NCBI RefSeq assembly: GCF_023715615.1
Contig: NZ_JAMBOM010000001.1
Coordinates: 496,001-560,000, forward strand
Direction of reading: 5' to 3'
Origin: Sporosarcina aquimarina
GTDB lineage: Bacteria; Bacillota; Bacilli; Bacillales_A; Planococcaceae
DNA: 64,000 nt
The notes under the pieces are model-generated. The model was not told the origin of the DNA. It did no database searches and worked only from the letters and a program-made list of their open reading frames with translations. This document shows, one piece after another, positions 17,488 to 26,705 of the stretch. A program made the translations under genes and the position numbers. Each line of letters opens with the position of its first letter. The stretch's first letter is position 1.

Positions 17488-18282
17488 TTACTTTAAAAAT
17501 GTGTGTATCAATGCATCGGACCAAACATCTATCCCTTTATCAGTCATTACATTGTCTTCATCTACATAATTTAAGATTTCATCTGAGTCTGTAGGTGGCC
17601 AATCGGGCCAATGATTGATATATAAGATGTCACGATCGCGTGTGAAATTTTCAAGTGATGTAATTTGTGTTTGATAGTAATTGGGTTTGTATATTGGATG
17701 AGGAGGCGTCACATAGACTATCGTTTGTTCGTTAGATTCTAAGGCTTTGGCTTGAACAGAAAGTAAATCTTCATGTTCTTGTTCTATGACAACCAATCCG
17801 TTGTTTTTTAAAGTGAATGATTCATATAGAACGATGTCATATTCCTTGGACCAGTCTATTTCATTCATTTCTTGGTTTACAAAATCAGTTGAGGTTAAGT
17901 CGCTCGTTACTTCATCAACGGTTACTCGATCTTGAAAAGTATCACGTATTTTTTTTGAAAAGTTTTCGGAGACTGGTTTCATGGGTTCAGATCCGATTAA
18001 AAGTATCTTTACCTCTTCATTCTTAGAAAAACGGTTCATAAACAAGTCTTTAACTTCAGGGATAACTGTTTTGCTCAATGAATTTTCGAGTAACAGTTGA
18101 AAATCTTCATCTTCTAGTTTGCTATCCTTACTACCTGATAAATCCTCTTTTGAAACAACAGTCTTTCCAGGTGAAATTTCAGATGCTTTTTGAATTTTGT
18201 TTTTCCAGACAGTGGCGCTAAAAAACAAACTGCCTACACAAATAATCATTATAATAAGTAAAAAAACTATACCTTTTTTCAT
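17488..18282 (-). CDS. Membrane-anchored SGNH-hydrolase-like protein of polysaccharide locus
   Basis: This 264-residue protein has one N-terminal membrane helix (5-26), a low-complexity linker and an extracytoplasmic alpha/beta domain of the SGNH/GDSL type: VKILLIGSEPMKPVS would be block I with its Ser, YDIVLYESFTLKNNG the central strand, and DVWSDALIHTFL the C-terminal end with a possible catalytic His. Proteins like this sit beside capsule kinase operons in Bacillus and may act as glycan acetyl-esterases or transferases. It is divergent from the Wzz-like gene and shares its control region. Activity is inference since block V (DxxH) is imperfect. Confidence 0.68.
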   Translation of the reverse strand: MKKGIVFLLIIMIICVGSLFFSATVWKNKIQKASEISPGKTVVSKEDLSGSKDSKLEDEDFQLLLENSLSKTVIPEVKDLFMNRFSKNEEVKILLIGSEPMKPVSENFSKKIRDTFQDRVTVDEVTSDLTSTDFVNQEMNEIDWSKEYDIVLYESFTLKNNGLVVIEQEHEDLLSVQAKALESNEQTIVYVTPPHPIYKPNYYQTQITSLENFTRDRDILYINHWPDWPPTDSDEILNYVDEDNVMTDKGIDVWSDALIHTFLK

Positions 18283-18365
18283 AGGAGCTCCTTCCTAACT
18301 TGTACTAGAATACGATTACTATAGCATAATATTCAGTAAACAATGTACCAATTTTTTTCACATTA

Positions 18366-18374
18366 TGCTATACT
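18366..18374 (+). promoter_or_regulatory. Extended -10 promoter of the polysaccharide regulator operon
   Basis: TGCTATACT lies 47 bases upstream of the ATG at 18421 in the short divergent intergenic region. No good -35 is at the expected position. It is identical to the gtaB promoter core. Confidence 0.5.
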
Positions 18375-18420
18375 GTTGCAAGATTTGACAATCTATTCGT
18401 AAAGGGGAACAAGGGACTTC

Positions 18421-19143
18421 ATGGAAGAGACTATTAGTTTACAGCAATTACTAATTGTACTGAAAAAGAGGCTAATGATGATTGTTGCAATTGCCATTCT
18501 TGCAGTTACATTAGCAGGTATAGTCAGTTATTTAGTATTAACACCAATATATCAAGCATCTACTCAAATTTTAGTAAATCAAGAAAAAGTAGAACAACAA
18601 CCATTTAATTCTCAAGACATACAGGCGAACTTGCAGTTGATCAATACATATAATGTTATTATAAAAAGTCCAGCAATCTTATCAGTTGTCATTGAAAAAC
18701 TTGAATTGGATACAACTCCAACAGAGCTAACTGAAAAAATAACAGTAGATAGTGCTCAAAACTCTCAAGTCATAAATATAAGTGTCACAGACCCTGAGCC
18801 ATACATGGCAGTAGATATTGCGAATACAATAGGTGAAGTGTTTCAGGAAGAGATTAAGAAACTAATGAAAGTCGATAATGTGAATATATTGTCACCTGCT
18901 GAAATGTCTGATAATCCTTCTCCTGTCAAGCCAAATCCGAAGTTGAATATGGCGATAGCCTTAGTAGTTGGATTGATGATTGGTGTTGGTGTTGCATTCT
19001 TACTTGAATATCTAGATACTTCAATTAAAACGGAAGAAGATGTGGAAGACTTTTTGGACCTGCCAATACTAGGTCTAGTAAGTCCGATTTCAGACAAATT
19101 AATGCCGACACCTGTAACTAGACAGAGAAGGAATAAGAGGTGA
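18421..19143 (+). CDS. Wzz-like polysaccharide co-polymerase / BY-kinase modulator
   Basis: The 240-residue membrane protein is the transmembrane activator of the tyrosine kinase that follows (CapA/YwqC/EpsA type) and helps set chain length of the exported polysaccharide. It has two membrane helices at about 19-41 and 175-197 around an extracellular alpha/beta domain (TPIYQASTQILVNQEK to VNILSPAEMSDNPSPVKPNP). The proline-rich segment before helix 2 is a Wzz hallmark, and the short cytoplasmic tail ends in a basic RQRRNKR stretch that would contact the kinase. The next gene's start is five bases past its stop, so the pair is coupled. Confidence 0.9.
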   Translation: MEETISLQQLLIVLKKRLMMIVAIAILAVTLAGIVSYLVLTPIYQASTQILVNQEKVEQQPFNSQDIQANLQLINTYNVIIKSPAILSVVIEKLELDTTPTELTEKITVDSAQNSQVINISVTDPEPYMAVDIANTIGEVFQEEIKKLMKVDNVNILSPAEMSDNPSPVKPNPKLNMAIALVVGLMIGVGVAFLLEYLDTSIKTEEDVEDFLDLPILGLVSPISDKLMPTPVTRQRRNKR

Positions 19144-19148
19144 ACTCG

Positions 19149-19853
19149 ATGGTTAAGAAAAAGAATCAGTCGATACAAAAAGCAGCACGCAAACTAATCA
19201 CAGTCGAGAATCCAAAATCTATCGTTTCTGAACAATATCGTACTGTCCGAACCAATATTCACTTTTCAACTACAGACGATGATCTGCGGTCAATTTTATT
19301 TACTTCTTCTTCACCAAGTGAAGGTAAATCAACAAGTGCTGCTAATATTGCAATCGTTTTTGCGCAAGAAGGGCGAAGAGTATTGTTAATCGATGCAGAT
19401 ATGCGGAAACCAACCATGCATCACACTTTTCACATTAATAATGGTAGGGGCTTGTCTTCTTTATTAACAAGACAGGCGACGATGCAAGAGGTAATTATCG
19501 ATTCTGAAATTGAGAACTTGTTTTTGATGCCTTGTGGTCCAATTCCACCTAATCCTGCTGAGTTGATCGGGTCGCGCACAATGAAAGTTTTGATTGAACA
19601 ACTTAATAATGACTTTGATTTAATTGTATTTGATGCACCTCCGTTATTATCTGTTGCGGATGCACAAATTCTTTCGAATGAATGCGACGGAACAATCTTA
19701 GTTGTTAATACGGGTTCAACAGAGAAGGAAGCGGCACTAAAAGCGAAAGAGACCTTGCAATCTGCAAATGCACGAATTCTAGGTGTTTTGATGAATAACT
19801 ACACACTAGCAAAAGATCATTACTATTATCAATATTATGGAACTGCAGAATAA
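19149..19853 (+). CDS. BY-type tyrosine kinase of capsule/EPS synthesis
   Basis: This 234-residue cytoplasmic autokinase works with the preceding membrane modulator to control polysaccharide export. It has the Walker A motif SSSPSEGKSTSAANIA near residue 55, Walker A' VLLIDADMRKP near 80, Walker B FDLIVFDAPP near 155, and a C-terminal tyrosine cluster (DHYYYQYYG) that is the autophosphorylation site. The ATG at 19149 follows AGAGGTG at proper spacing; the frame is open nine bases further upstream. A weak terminator directly after the stop separates it from the phosphatase gene, which has its own promoter. Confidence 0.92.
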   Translation: MVKKKNQSIQKAARKLITVENPKSIVSEQYRTVRTNIHFSTTDDDLRSILFTSSSPSEGKSTSAANIAIVFAQEGRRVLLIDADMRKPTMHHTFHINNGRGLSSLLTRQATMQEVIIDSEIENLFLMPCGPIPPNPAELIGSRTMKVLIEQLNNDFDLIVFDAPPLLSVADAQILSNECDGTILVVNTGSTEKEAALKAKETLQSANARILGVLMNNYTLAKDHYYYQYYGTAE

Positions 19854-19878
19854 GAGGGCATTCAGCCTTCTTTTTTTA
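19853..19878 (+). terminator. Terminator after the BY-kinase gene
   Basis: AGAGGGC / GCCTTCT (one G-T pair) with a five-base loop followed by seven T residues begins in the stop codon. It probably allows partial read-through. Confidence 0.6.
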
Positions 19879-19917
19879 TTACGTTAATTACAAAAATCTA
19901 TATACCTTGTGCTCATT

Positions 19918-19946
19918 TTGAATTGATTGAAGTGATATGATATGAC
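19918..19946 (+). promoter_or_regulatory. Possible sigma-A promoter of the PHP phosphatase gene
   Basis: TTGAAT and TATGAC are separated by 17 bases, about 90 bases upstream of the ATG at 20035. Confidence 0.4.
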
Positions 19947-20034
19947 AGGCAAGAGGATGAGGATGAAAATGAAGGCGAATGGTATAAAAGTGTTAGCAAC
20001 TTTCAATCACTAATTATAAAGGAGTTTAATCTAA

Positions 20035-20799
20035 ATGATCGATATACATATGCATATTTTGTTTGGAGTAGATGATGGACCAGGTACAGTTGATGAAACA
20101 ATGAAACTGCTTGAAATTGCTCGTGAGGAAGGCATTACGGATATTATTGCTACTTCACATGCACTGCATCCTCAATTTAATGTTGAAGCTGAAGAAGTTT
20201 GGAGTCAGGTCCGACTGTTGAATGAGATAATAGAGAGCTCGGGCATTGGAGTTACATTACATAATGGCCAAGAAGTACGACTTGCAGACGACCTTGTGGA
20301 GAAGCTGAAGAAGAAAACAGTCCTAACGATGGCAGATTCTCGATATTTATTACTTGAACTTCCTTCAGGTTCTGTACCTGCCTATACAACTTCCATCATT
20401 AATCAGCTATTGTCTGAAGGAATTACTCCTATCATTGCTCATCCAGAACGAAATCGTGGAATAGCTGAGCGGCCAGAAAGATTAGAACGACTTGTTCGAG
20501 CAGGCGCACTCGCACAAATTACGGCTGGAAGTGTTGTGGGAGCGTTTGGGAAAAACATTCAAAAGCTTTCGTTTCAGCTGATTGAAGCAAATTTAATCCA
20601 CCTTTACGGATCAGACGCACATAACACTACAGTAAGACCACCACTTTTCGAAAAAGGGCTTGATGTGTTAGAAAAGAAGAAGCTTGGGGAGTATGCGGAC
20701 TTAGTACTAGAAAACAACGAATTACTCCTGAAAAACGAAAGATTGACTATACTTGAAGCTCAAGACCTAGTGAAACGGAAAAAATGGTGGTTTTTCTGA
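20035..20799 (+). CDS. ywqE: PHP-family protein tyrosine phosphatase (YwqE/CapC/CpsB type)
   Basis: The 254-residue manganese-dependent phosphatase removes phosphate from the BY-kinase tyrosine cluster, closing the control loop for polysaccharide synthesis. Metal-binding motifs are all visible: MIDIHMHILFGVDDGP at the start, TSHALHP near residue 41, LLLELPSG near 105, IIAHPERNRG near 135 and LYGSDAHNTT near 197. The ATG follows AAAGGAG. It is last of the kinase/modulator/phosphatase set; the usual order is kept. A CTCTGAAA / TTTCAGAG hairpin without a clear T run follows at 20819. Confidence 0.92.
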   Translation: MIDIHMHILFGVDDGPGTVDETMKLLEIAREEGITDIIATSHALHPQFNVEAEEVWSQVRLLNEIIESSGIGVTLHNGQEVRLADDLVEKLKKKTVLTMADSRYLLLELPSGSVPAYTTSIINQLLSEGITPIIAHPERNRGIAERPERLERLVRAGALAQITAGSVVGAFGKNIQKLSFQLIEANLIHLYGSDAHNTTVRPPLFEKGLDVLEKKKLGEYADLVLENNELLLKNERLTILEAQDLVKRKKWWFF

Positions 20800-21034
20800 T
20801 GCAATGTGACCTAATCCTCTGAAACCAAGTTAATTTACTTTCAGAGTGCAATGAAACTATGTAGAAAGCTTGTCGAAACTTGAGGGTTCATATGTTTTGT
20901 GAAGAGAATGTGAGGAAAGTAAGTAGGTAATTTGTCGAAATGTTGGGCTTTCCATAGATATTCCAACTGTTGCATGCTAAAATTAGGAAAGAATCGAAAA
21001 TTCCAAACCACAACTCGAAGGAGAGTGGCAGCGT

Positions 21035-22867
21035 GTGACGATGAAGAGAAGGATGACGATGCTGTTCGCACTTGACACCGTTATTGTACTATCATCCATT
21101 TTCTTTGGATATTTTATATTAAAACCGGATTTTCACGTTTTCACAAAAGAAGTGGTGATCGCAAGTGCGATAGCCATCGCTCTTGCACATCACTTTTTTG
21201 CTTGGCGTTATGGACTGTATCGGAAAGTATGGTCGTATGCGTCAATTGGGGAATTGGAGGCAATCTTTAAAGCTATTACACTATCAATTTTTGTCGTAAT
21301 GGTAGTGCAGCTGGTGTTAACCCAGCACATCAACATGAGGGCTTTGTTCCTTACATGGATGCTACACTTGTTGCTTATCGGTGGATCGAGACTTTCTTGG
21401 CGTGTTGTACGTGACAGCATGATTAAGAATAATTCAGAATCCATGAAACGAACACTCATTATCGGTGCAGGACAAGCCGGTACGATAGTAGTGCGTCAAA
21501 TGGCGAACAATCCGGACTCAGGTATGAAACCTGTAGCATTCCTGGATGACGATCGACGGAAACAAGGACTTGAAATTCATGGCGTGTCGATAATCGGGGG
21601 CACCCAAAACATCGAAGACTATGTGAACGACAATGAGATTGCTAAAATTGTGATCGCGGTTCCTTCTATGCCTAAGTCTGAAATGACGACACTCATTCAG
21701 CGATGTGTAAAGACTGGCGTCAAAACGCAAACTATTCCAAGGATTGAAGATTTAATGACTGGGAAAGTATCTGTATCGGATATGCAAGATGTGAAGATTG
21801 AAGACTTGCTCGGTCGTGATGAAGTGAAACTCGACATGGAATCGATTGAAAGCAAACTCACTGCCAAAACAATTATGATCACAGGAGCTGGCGGCTCTAT
21901 CGGATCAGAAATTTGCCGGCAAGTGAGTAAGTTCAATCCTAGTAAACTTGTTCTCGTAGGACACGGTGAGAATTCCATCTACTTGATAGAACGTGAACTG
22001 AAAGAAAAAGTTGCAGGATCGATTGAGCTGGTTGCAGTGATTGCGGATGTGCAAGATCGGGAACGTATCTTCAATATCGTTGAAGAGCATGCACCACATG
22101 TTATCTACCATGCGGCAGCACACAAACATGTGCCTCTCATGGAAGCGAATCCAAGAGAAGCGGTAAAGAATAACATCTTCGGAACGAAAAATGTCGCAGA
22201 AGCGGCTGATACATATGGCGTTCCGCACTTCGTATTAGTTTCAACAGACAAAGCCGTCAACCCACCGAACGTGATGGGGGCAACGAAGCGCTTTGCTGAA
22301 ATGATTATTCAGAACTTGGCACGCAATAGCCAGACGAAGTTCGCTGCTGTGCGCTTCGGGAATGTGCTGGGCTCTAGAGGGAGCGTTATCCCGTTATTTA
22401 AACATCAGATTAAACAAGGTGGACCTGTGACGGTAACAGATCCTAAAATGACTCGTTATTTCATGACAATTCCTGAAGCATCACGATTAGTCATCCAAGC
22501 GGGGACTCTGGCTCGTGGGGGTGAAGTATTTGTCCTTGATATGGGAGAACCGGTGAAGATTGTGGATTTAGCGAAGAACCTGATTCGGCTGTCTGGATAT
22601 CAAGATGGTGAAATTGAAATCCAGTATTCGGGGATCCGGCCGGGAGAAAAGCTATATGAAGAGCTGATGAATCCGAATGAGCGGCAGAGTGAATACGTAT
22701 TCCCTAAGATTTATATTGGGAAAGCGACTCCAATTACTGCGCTGGAGTTGCAGTATGTATTGGATAAGCTTCCTGAGATGGCGATACAAGAGATGAAAGA
22801 GACGTTGATTGGGCTGGCGAATCGGAAGTTAGTGGAGTTGGATGCTGAGAAGTTGACGATGGCTTAA
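21035..22867 (+). CDS. Membrane UDP-GlcNAc 4,6-dehydratase (PglF/WbpM/CapD type)
   Basis: This 610-residue protein has four membrane helices in the first ~115 residues, a CoA-binding-like Rossmann region (LIIGAGQAGTIVVRQM) and a C-terminal extended SDR domain with NAD-binding TGAGGSIGSEICRQ near residue 285. The catalytic part reads STDKAVNPPNVMGATKR, where Met replaces the usual SDR Tyr, as in the large WbpM/PglF enzymes. These make UDP-4-keto-6-deoxy-GlcNAc, the first step to bacillosamine-like sugars. The GTG at 21035 follows GAAGGAGAG. The matching aminotransferase and PglC-type transferase are downstream, after pgi and a degraded stretch. Confidence 0.9.
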   Translation: MTMKRRMTMLFALDTVIVLSSIFFGYFILKPDFHVFTKEVVIASAIAIALAHHFFAWRYGLYRKVWSYASIGELEAIFKAITLSIFVVMVVQLVLTQHINMRALFLTWMLHLLLIGGSRLSWRVVRDSMIKNNSESMKRTLIIGAGQAGTIVVRQMANNPDSGMKPVAFLDDDRRKQGLEIHGVSIIGGTQNIEDYVNDNEIAKIVIAVPSMPKSEMTTLIQRCVKTGVKTQTIPRIEDLMTGKVSVSDMQDVKIEDLLGRDEVKLDMESIESKLTAKTIMITGAGGSIGSEICRQVSKFNPSKLVLVGHGENSIYLIERELKEKVAGSIELVAVIADVQDRERIFNIVEEHAPHVIYHAAAHKHVPLMEANPREAVKNNIFGTKNVAEAADTYGVPHFVLVSTDKAVNPPNVMGATKRFAEMIIQNLARNSQTKFAAVRFGNVLGSRGSVIPLFKHQIKQGGPVTVTDPKMTRYFMTIPEASRLVIQAGTLARGGEVFVLDMGEPVKIVDLAKNLIRLSGYQDGEIEIQYSGIRPGEKLYEELMNPNERQSEYVFPKIYIGKATPITALELQYVLDKLPEMAIQEMKETLIGLANRKLVELDAEKLTMA

Positions 22868-22914
22868 TGAGTTAGGGATTCAATGAACGTAAATTGAAGA
22901 GAAGAGGGTTCATC

Positions 22915-24258
22915 ATGACACACATCACATTTGATTATTCAAAAGCAATTCCTCACTTCGGTAGTTACGAAGTTGAATTCCTGACAAAGTCAGTTGAAGC
23001 AATCCATGAACAAATGCATAGTGAACAGAGCATCCATCGAAATTTCCTTGGGTGGATCGACTACCCCGAAACATTCGATCGGGCAGAATTTGCCCGTATC
23101 CAACAAACCGCACAGCATATCCAAGAGACGAGCGATATTTTGCTCGTCATTGGGATCGGCGGTTCCTACCTAGGTGCTCGTGCAGCGATTGAGATGCTGA
23201 CGCACCCCTTCAAAACCTCACTTCCTGAATTTAAAAGAAAACAACCTCAGATTATTTTTGTTGGACAGAATTTAAGTTCCACGTATATGACGCAAGTGAT
23301 GGATGCGTTGGAAGCGAAAGACTTCTCTATCAATGTGATTTCGAAGTCTGGAACGACGACTGAACCAGCCATCGCGTTCCGTATCTTTCGTAAGTTATTA
23401 GAAGAGAAGTATGGCAAGACAGAAGCGAGTAAGCGGATCTATGCAACGACTGATGTAACACACGGTGCATTGCGTCAGCTGGCAACAACTGAAGGATATG
23501 AAACGTTCACGATACCTGAAGATATTGGCGGCCGTTATTCTGTACTGACATCAGTCGGGCTATTGCCGATGGCTATAGCAGGAATCGATATTGAAAAAGT
23601 AATGCATGGTGCCCGACTAGCCCAAAAAGAACTTATGACTGAAAAACTTAGTGAAAATAGTGCTTATCAATATGCAGTTATTCGCAATATCCTGTTCCAG
23701 AAAGGTATGGCGATCGAGTTGTTTGTCGCATACGAACCAAGCATGCAAGTTTTTGCAGAGTGGTGGAAACAGCTTTTCGGAGAAAGCGAGGGGAAAGAGC
23801 GACGGGGAATTTTCCCGGCATCGGCTACGTTCACAACGGATCTGCATTCGTTTGGTCAGTATATTCAAGAAGGTCAGCGGGATTTGTTTGAAACGATTGT
23901 TATGGTGAAGAAACCGCAGCAAGATCTACCTATCGAGTACGATGAAGCAGATATGGACGGATTAAATTATTTGGTTGGGAAGACAGTAGATGAAGTGAAC
24001 CGGAAAGCTGCTGAAGGGGCATTGGATGCACATGCGGAAGGCGGTGTTCCTGCGGTGGTGTTTGAAGTTCCGGAGTTGGATGCCTTTACGTTTGGGTATT
24101 TGGTTTACTTTTTTGAGAAAGCTTGCGCAATGAGTGCGTATTTGTTTGGTGTGAATCCGTTTGATCAGCCTGGGGTTGAGTTGTATAAGCGGAATATGTT
24201 TCGGTTGTTGGGGAAGCCGGGTTATGTGGAAGCGGTATTGGAAGATGGAGATACGTGA
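22915..24258 (+). CDS. pgi: Glucose-6-phosphate isomerase
   Basis: The 447-residue enzyme interconverts glucose-6-phosphate and fructose-6-phosphate, joining glycolysis to UDP-sugar and amino-sugar synthesis. Signatures are [19 protein letters not shown], the [14 protein letters not shown] sugar-phosphate loop, [17 protein letters not shown] (with the catalytic region) and [12 protein letters not shown] near the end. I chose ATG 22915 after AGAAGAGGG; the frame runs to a TTG 21 bases upstream without a better site. Length matches Bacillus Pgi. Its presence inside a polysaccharide locus is unusual for a glycolytic gene, but the spacing to the dehydratase gene (47 bases) suggests co-transcription. 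Confidence 0.95.
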   Translation: MTHITFDYSKAIPHFGSYEVEFLTKSVEAIHEQMHSEQSIHRNFLGWIDYPETFDRAEFARIQQTAQHIQETSDILLVIGIGGSYLGARAAIEMLTHPFKTSLPEFKRKQPQIIFVGQNLSSTYMTQVMDALEAKDFSINVISKSGTTTEPAIAFRIFRKLLEEKYGKTEASKRIYATTDVTHGALRQLATTEGYETFTIPEDIGGRYSVLTSVGLLPMAIAGIDIEKVMHGARLAQKELMTEKLSENSAYQYAVIRNILFQKGMAIELFVAYEPSMQVFAEWWKQLFGESEGKERRGIFPASATFTTDLHSFGQYIQEGQRDLFETIVMVKKPQQDLPIEYDEADMDGLNYLVGKTVDEVNRKAAEGALDAHAEGGVPAVVFEVPELDAFTFGYLVYFFEKACAMSAYLFGVNPFDQPGVELYKRNMFRLLGKPGYVEAVLEDGDT

Positions 24259-24832
24259 ATGAGTGTTTAGGCGATGTCTCCTGACCTTTATCAATGGAGG
24301 TACTCGGCTATGTTGTGGGTGGTGGAAGTGATTCTGCTGCCTTAGATGCGTTGTTGTTATCGTTGGTATGGTGTGAGGAGGGGTTGGATGCCCTTTTTTT
24401 TATTTTTGTTGTTGCTTTTAGAGGAGCGGTGATGGAAATTGTAATTTATAAGGAAAAGCTTATGAATGAAAGCGGATTGACGCTTGTTGAGTTGCTGGCT
24501 GTTTTTGTGCTTATGTGAATGATATAAACATTTTGGGTTGTGTTTTAGAAGCTTATGGGGACGAATGCTTTTATAGAGATGCCTTATAGACGGCTTAGTG
24601 AAGATGAGGTTGAATATAATGCGGAAGATATGGCAGTGCCTTGGTTGTAAGAGTGATGAATGTGAGAACAGTTTGTTAGCTATGTGCTACTCCAGTTTCT
24701 TTTGTTTTATTGAATGTTTGTTTGGCAGTGAGTATGGAACTTAGATGACATTTTTGGTGGGTTAGTAGTTAGTTGGAAAATTATGTTCCAATTAAGTCCT
24801 AACAAACTAAAAAAAAGTGAGGGGAAATAAAA
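24259..24832. other. 574-base eroded region between pgi and the AT-rich glycan block
   Basis: The stretch contains only short interrupted frames. It includes the prepilin fragment listed separately and a 31-codon frame at 24555-24650 with no ribosome binding site. There is an unusual G- and T-rich composition on the plus strand. It looks like decayed coding DNA at a junction. Confidence 0.5.
24462..24518 (+). pseudogene. Truncated type IV prepilin-like N-terminus
   Basis: An 18-codon frame starting at an ATG 9 bases after AAGGAAAA encodes NESGLTLVELLAVFVLM and then stops. The G-L-T-L-V-E-L-L-A pattern with Glu at +5 is the class III signal and first helix turn of ComG-type/type IV pilins. 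The remaining helix and pilin body are missing, so this is a relic. Confidence 0.6.
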
Positions 24833-26050
24833 ATGATTGATACTCATTTAAGAAATATACCTTTTTCTCCACCGGATGTAACAGATGTGGAGATTGATGA
24901 AGTTATAAAGGCGATGAAATCCGGTTGGATCACGACTGGACCTAGAACTAAAGAGTTTGAAAAAAGAATTGCTGAATATGTTGGTGTAAATAAAGCTGCG
25001 TGCTTAAACTCTGCTACAGCCTCTATGGAGCTTACTCTTCGTATTTTAGGAATAGGACCTGGGGATGAGGTTATCACCTCAGCCTACACCTATACGGCAT
25101 CCGCATCAATTATTGAACATGTTGGAGCAAAAATTGTACTTGTCGATACAGCCCCAGACTCATTTGAAATGGATTATTCAAAACTTGCTGATGCAATTAC
25201 TGAAAAGACAAAGGCTATAATACCTGTTGATATAGCTGGTAAGATGTGCGATTACGATGCCATTTACGAAATAGTAGAAAATAATAAGAGTTTGTTTAAA
25301 CCTAATAATGAAGTACAAGGGTTATTTAGTAGAGTAATTGTTATGACGGACGCTGCTCATGCTTTTGGTGCTAAAAGAAAAGGGATGAAATGCGGACAAG
25401 TCGCTGATTTTACTTGCTTCTCTTTTCATGCAGTAAAGAATCTTACAACGGCTGAAGGTGGGGCAGTTGTATGGCGTAATGATATTGGGTTAGAAGATGA
25501 GTGGATTTATAAGCAATTCATGTTATATAGTCTGCATGGACAGTCTAAAGATGCGCTTGCCAAAACTCAAATAGGTGCATGGGAATACGATATTGTTTAT
25601 CCAGCTTATAAGTGTAATATGACGGACATTATGTCTGGCTTAGGATTAATTCAGCTTAATAGATATGAAGATCTGATGGCAAGACGTAAAGAGATTATTG
25701 AGTTGTATGATAAAGCTCTTTTACCATTAGGTATTGAAAGTGTGCAACATTTTGGTAAGGACTTTGCTTCATCAGGTCATCTTTATTTAGTGAGGATACC
25801 CGGAATTAACGAAAAAGAGAGGAACGAAATAATCGTTAAAATGGCTGAGATGGGTGTTGCATGTAACGTCCATTATAAGCCATTACCAATGTTTACAGCT
25901 TATAAGAATTTAGGGTTTGATATTCACGAATACCCAAATGCTTATAAGCAATATGTAAATGAAGTCACACTTCCGCTTCATACTCTATTGAGTGATGAGG
26001 ATGTAAAATATGTGGTTGAGAATTTTAAAAAAGTTCTAAGTGATGTTTAA
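24833..26050 (+). CDS. PLP-dependent sugar aminotransferase (DegT/DnrJ/PglE type)
   Basis: The 405-residue enzyme adds the 4-amino group to a UDP-4-keto-6-deoxy sugar using glutamate. It has the DegT fold with the PLP-contacting Asp173 in TDAAHAFGA and the Schiff-base Lys202 in SFHAVKNLTTAEGG, and the N-terminal GWITTGPRTKEFE typical of PglE/LegC enzymes. The ATG follows GAGGGGAA. It starts the AT-rich block of glycan genes and overlaps or abuts the sugar transferase gene, so with the PglF-type dehydratase and the GNAT gene it completes a route to UDP-diacetamido-trideoxyhexose (bacillosamine type). Confidence 0.9.
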   Translation: MIDTHLRNIPFSPPDVTDVEIDEVIKAMKSGWITTGPRTKEFEKRIAEYVGVNKAACLNSATASMELTLRILGIGPGDEVITSAYTYTASASIIEHVGAKIVLVDTAPDSFEMDYSKLADAITEKTKAIIPVDIAGKMCDYDAIYEIVENNKSLFKPNNEVQGLFSRVIVMTDAAHAFGAKRKGMKCGQVADFTCFSFHAVKNLTTAEGGAVVWRNDIGLEDEWIYKQFMLYSLHGQSKDALAKTQIGAWEYDIVYPAYKCNMTDIMSGLGLIQLNRYEDLMARRKEIIELYDKALLPLGIESVQHFGKDFASSGHLYLVRIPGINEKERNEIIVKMAEMGVACNVHYKPLPMFTAYKNLGFDIHEYPNAYKQYVNEVTLPLHTLLSDEDVKYVVENFKKVLSDV

Positions 26051-26063
26051 GGTGGGTTACAAG

Positions 26064-26693
26064 ATGTATAAGAACTTCTTTAAAAGAGTATTTGATTTTA
26101 TCTTAGCTTTAGTAGCCCTGCCATTTTGGTTAATTATTCTAGTGATTATAGGGCCGATTATTTACTTTCAAGACAAAGGATCAATTTTTTACAATGCTCC
26201 ACGGCTTGGTAAGGATGGAAAAGTATTTAAAATGTATAAATTCCGTTCCATGAAAATAAATGCTCCTGACCTAAGAAATGATGATGGATCAACTTTTAAT
26301 TCAGAAGATGATCCTAGATTAACTAAGATCGGAAAGTTTATCCGTAAAACAAGTATTGATGAAACACCACAGTTGTTAAACATTATAAAGGGTGATATGA
26401 GTATTATTGGACCTAGACCTGACTTGCCAGAACATAGAAAACTATATAAAGATAATGAAGAATGTAAATTAGAAATCAGACCAGGTATAACGGGGTATAA
26501 CCAAGCATATTTTAGAAATACTGTACCGTGGAAAGAGCGTATTCAAAACGATATTTTCTATATTGATAATTTATCATTGTGGCTTGATGTAAAAATATTT
26601 TTTAAAACAGCAGTGTCGGTTTTAAAGCGTGAAGATGTATATGTCAATGACAAAAGTACAAAAACAACTAGTAACAAAAGCGTAGGGATGTAG
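26064..26693 (+). CDS. Initiating phosphoglycosyl transferase (PglC/EpsL type)
   Basis: This 209-residue monotopic enzyme moves a phosphosugar, probably a bacillosamine-type phosphate, from UDP to undecaprenyl phosphate to start the repeat unit. One N-terminal hydrophobic helix (about 8-31, RVFDFILALVALPFWL) is followed by KMYKFRSM, the catalytic Asp-Glu pair in SIDETPQLLN, GDMSIIGPRPDLPEH and RPGITGYNQAY, all PglC-type features. The chosen ATG at 26064 lies eight bases after AAGGTGG; the frame extends upstream into the aminotransferase stop. It is the small PglC form, not the long WbaP form. Confidence 0.9.
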   Translation: MYKNFFKRVFDFILALVALPFWLIILVIIGPIIYFQDKGSIFYNAPRLGKDGKVFKMYKFRSMKINAPDLRNDDGSTFNSEDDPRLTKIGKFIRKTSIDETPQLLNIIKGDMSIIGPRPDLPEHRKLYKDNEECKLEIRPGITGYNQAYFRNTVPWKERIQNDIFYIDNLSLWLDVKIFFKTAVSVLKREDVYVNDKSTKTTSNKSVGM

Positions 26694-26705
26694 GAGGCGA
26701 TATAT

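Noticed and set aside
24294-24518. 74-codon frame containing the prepilin-like end
   Set aside because: Only the last 18 codons resemble a protein family; the first part has unusual composition and no good start.
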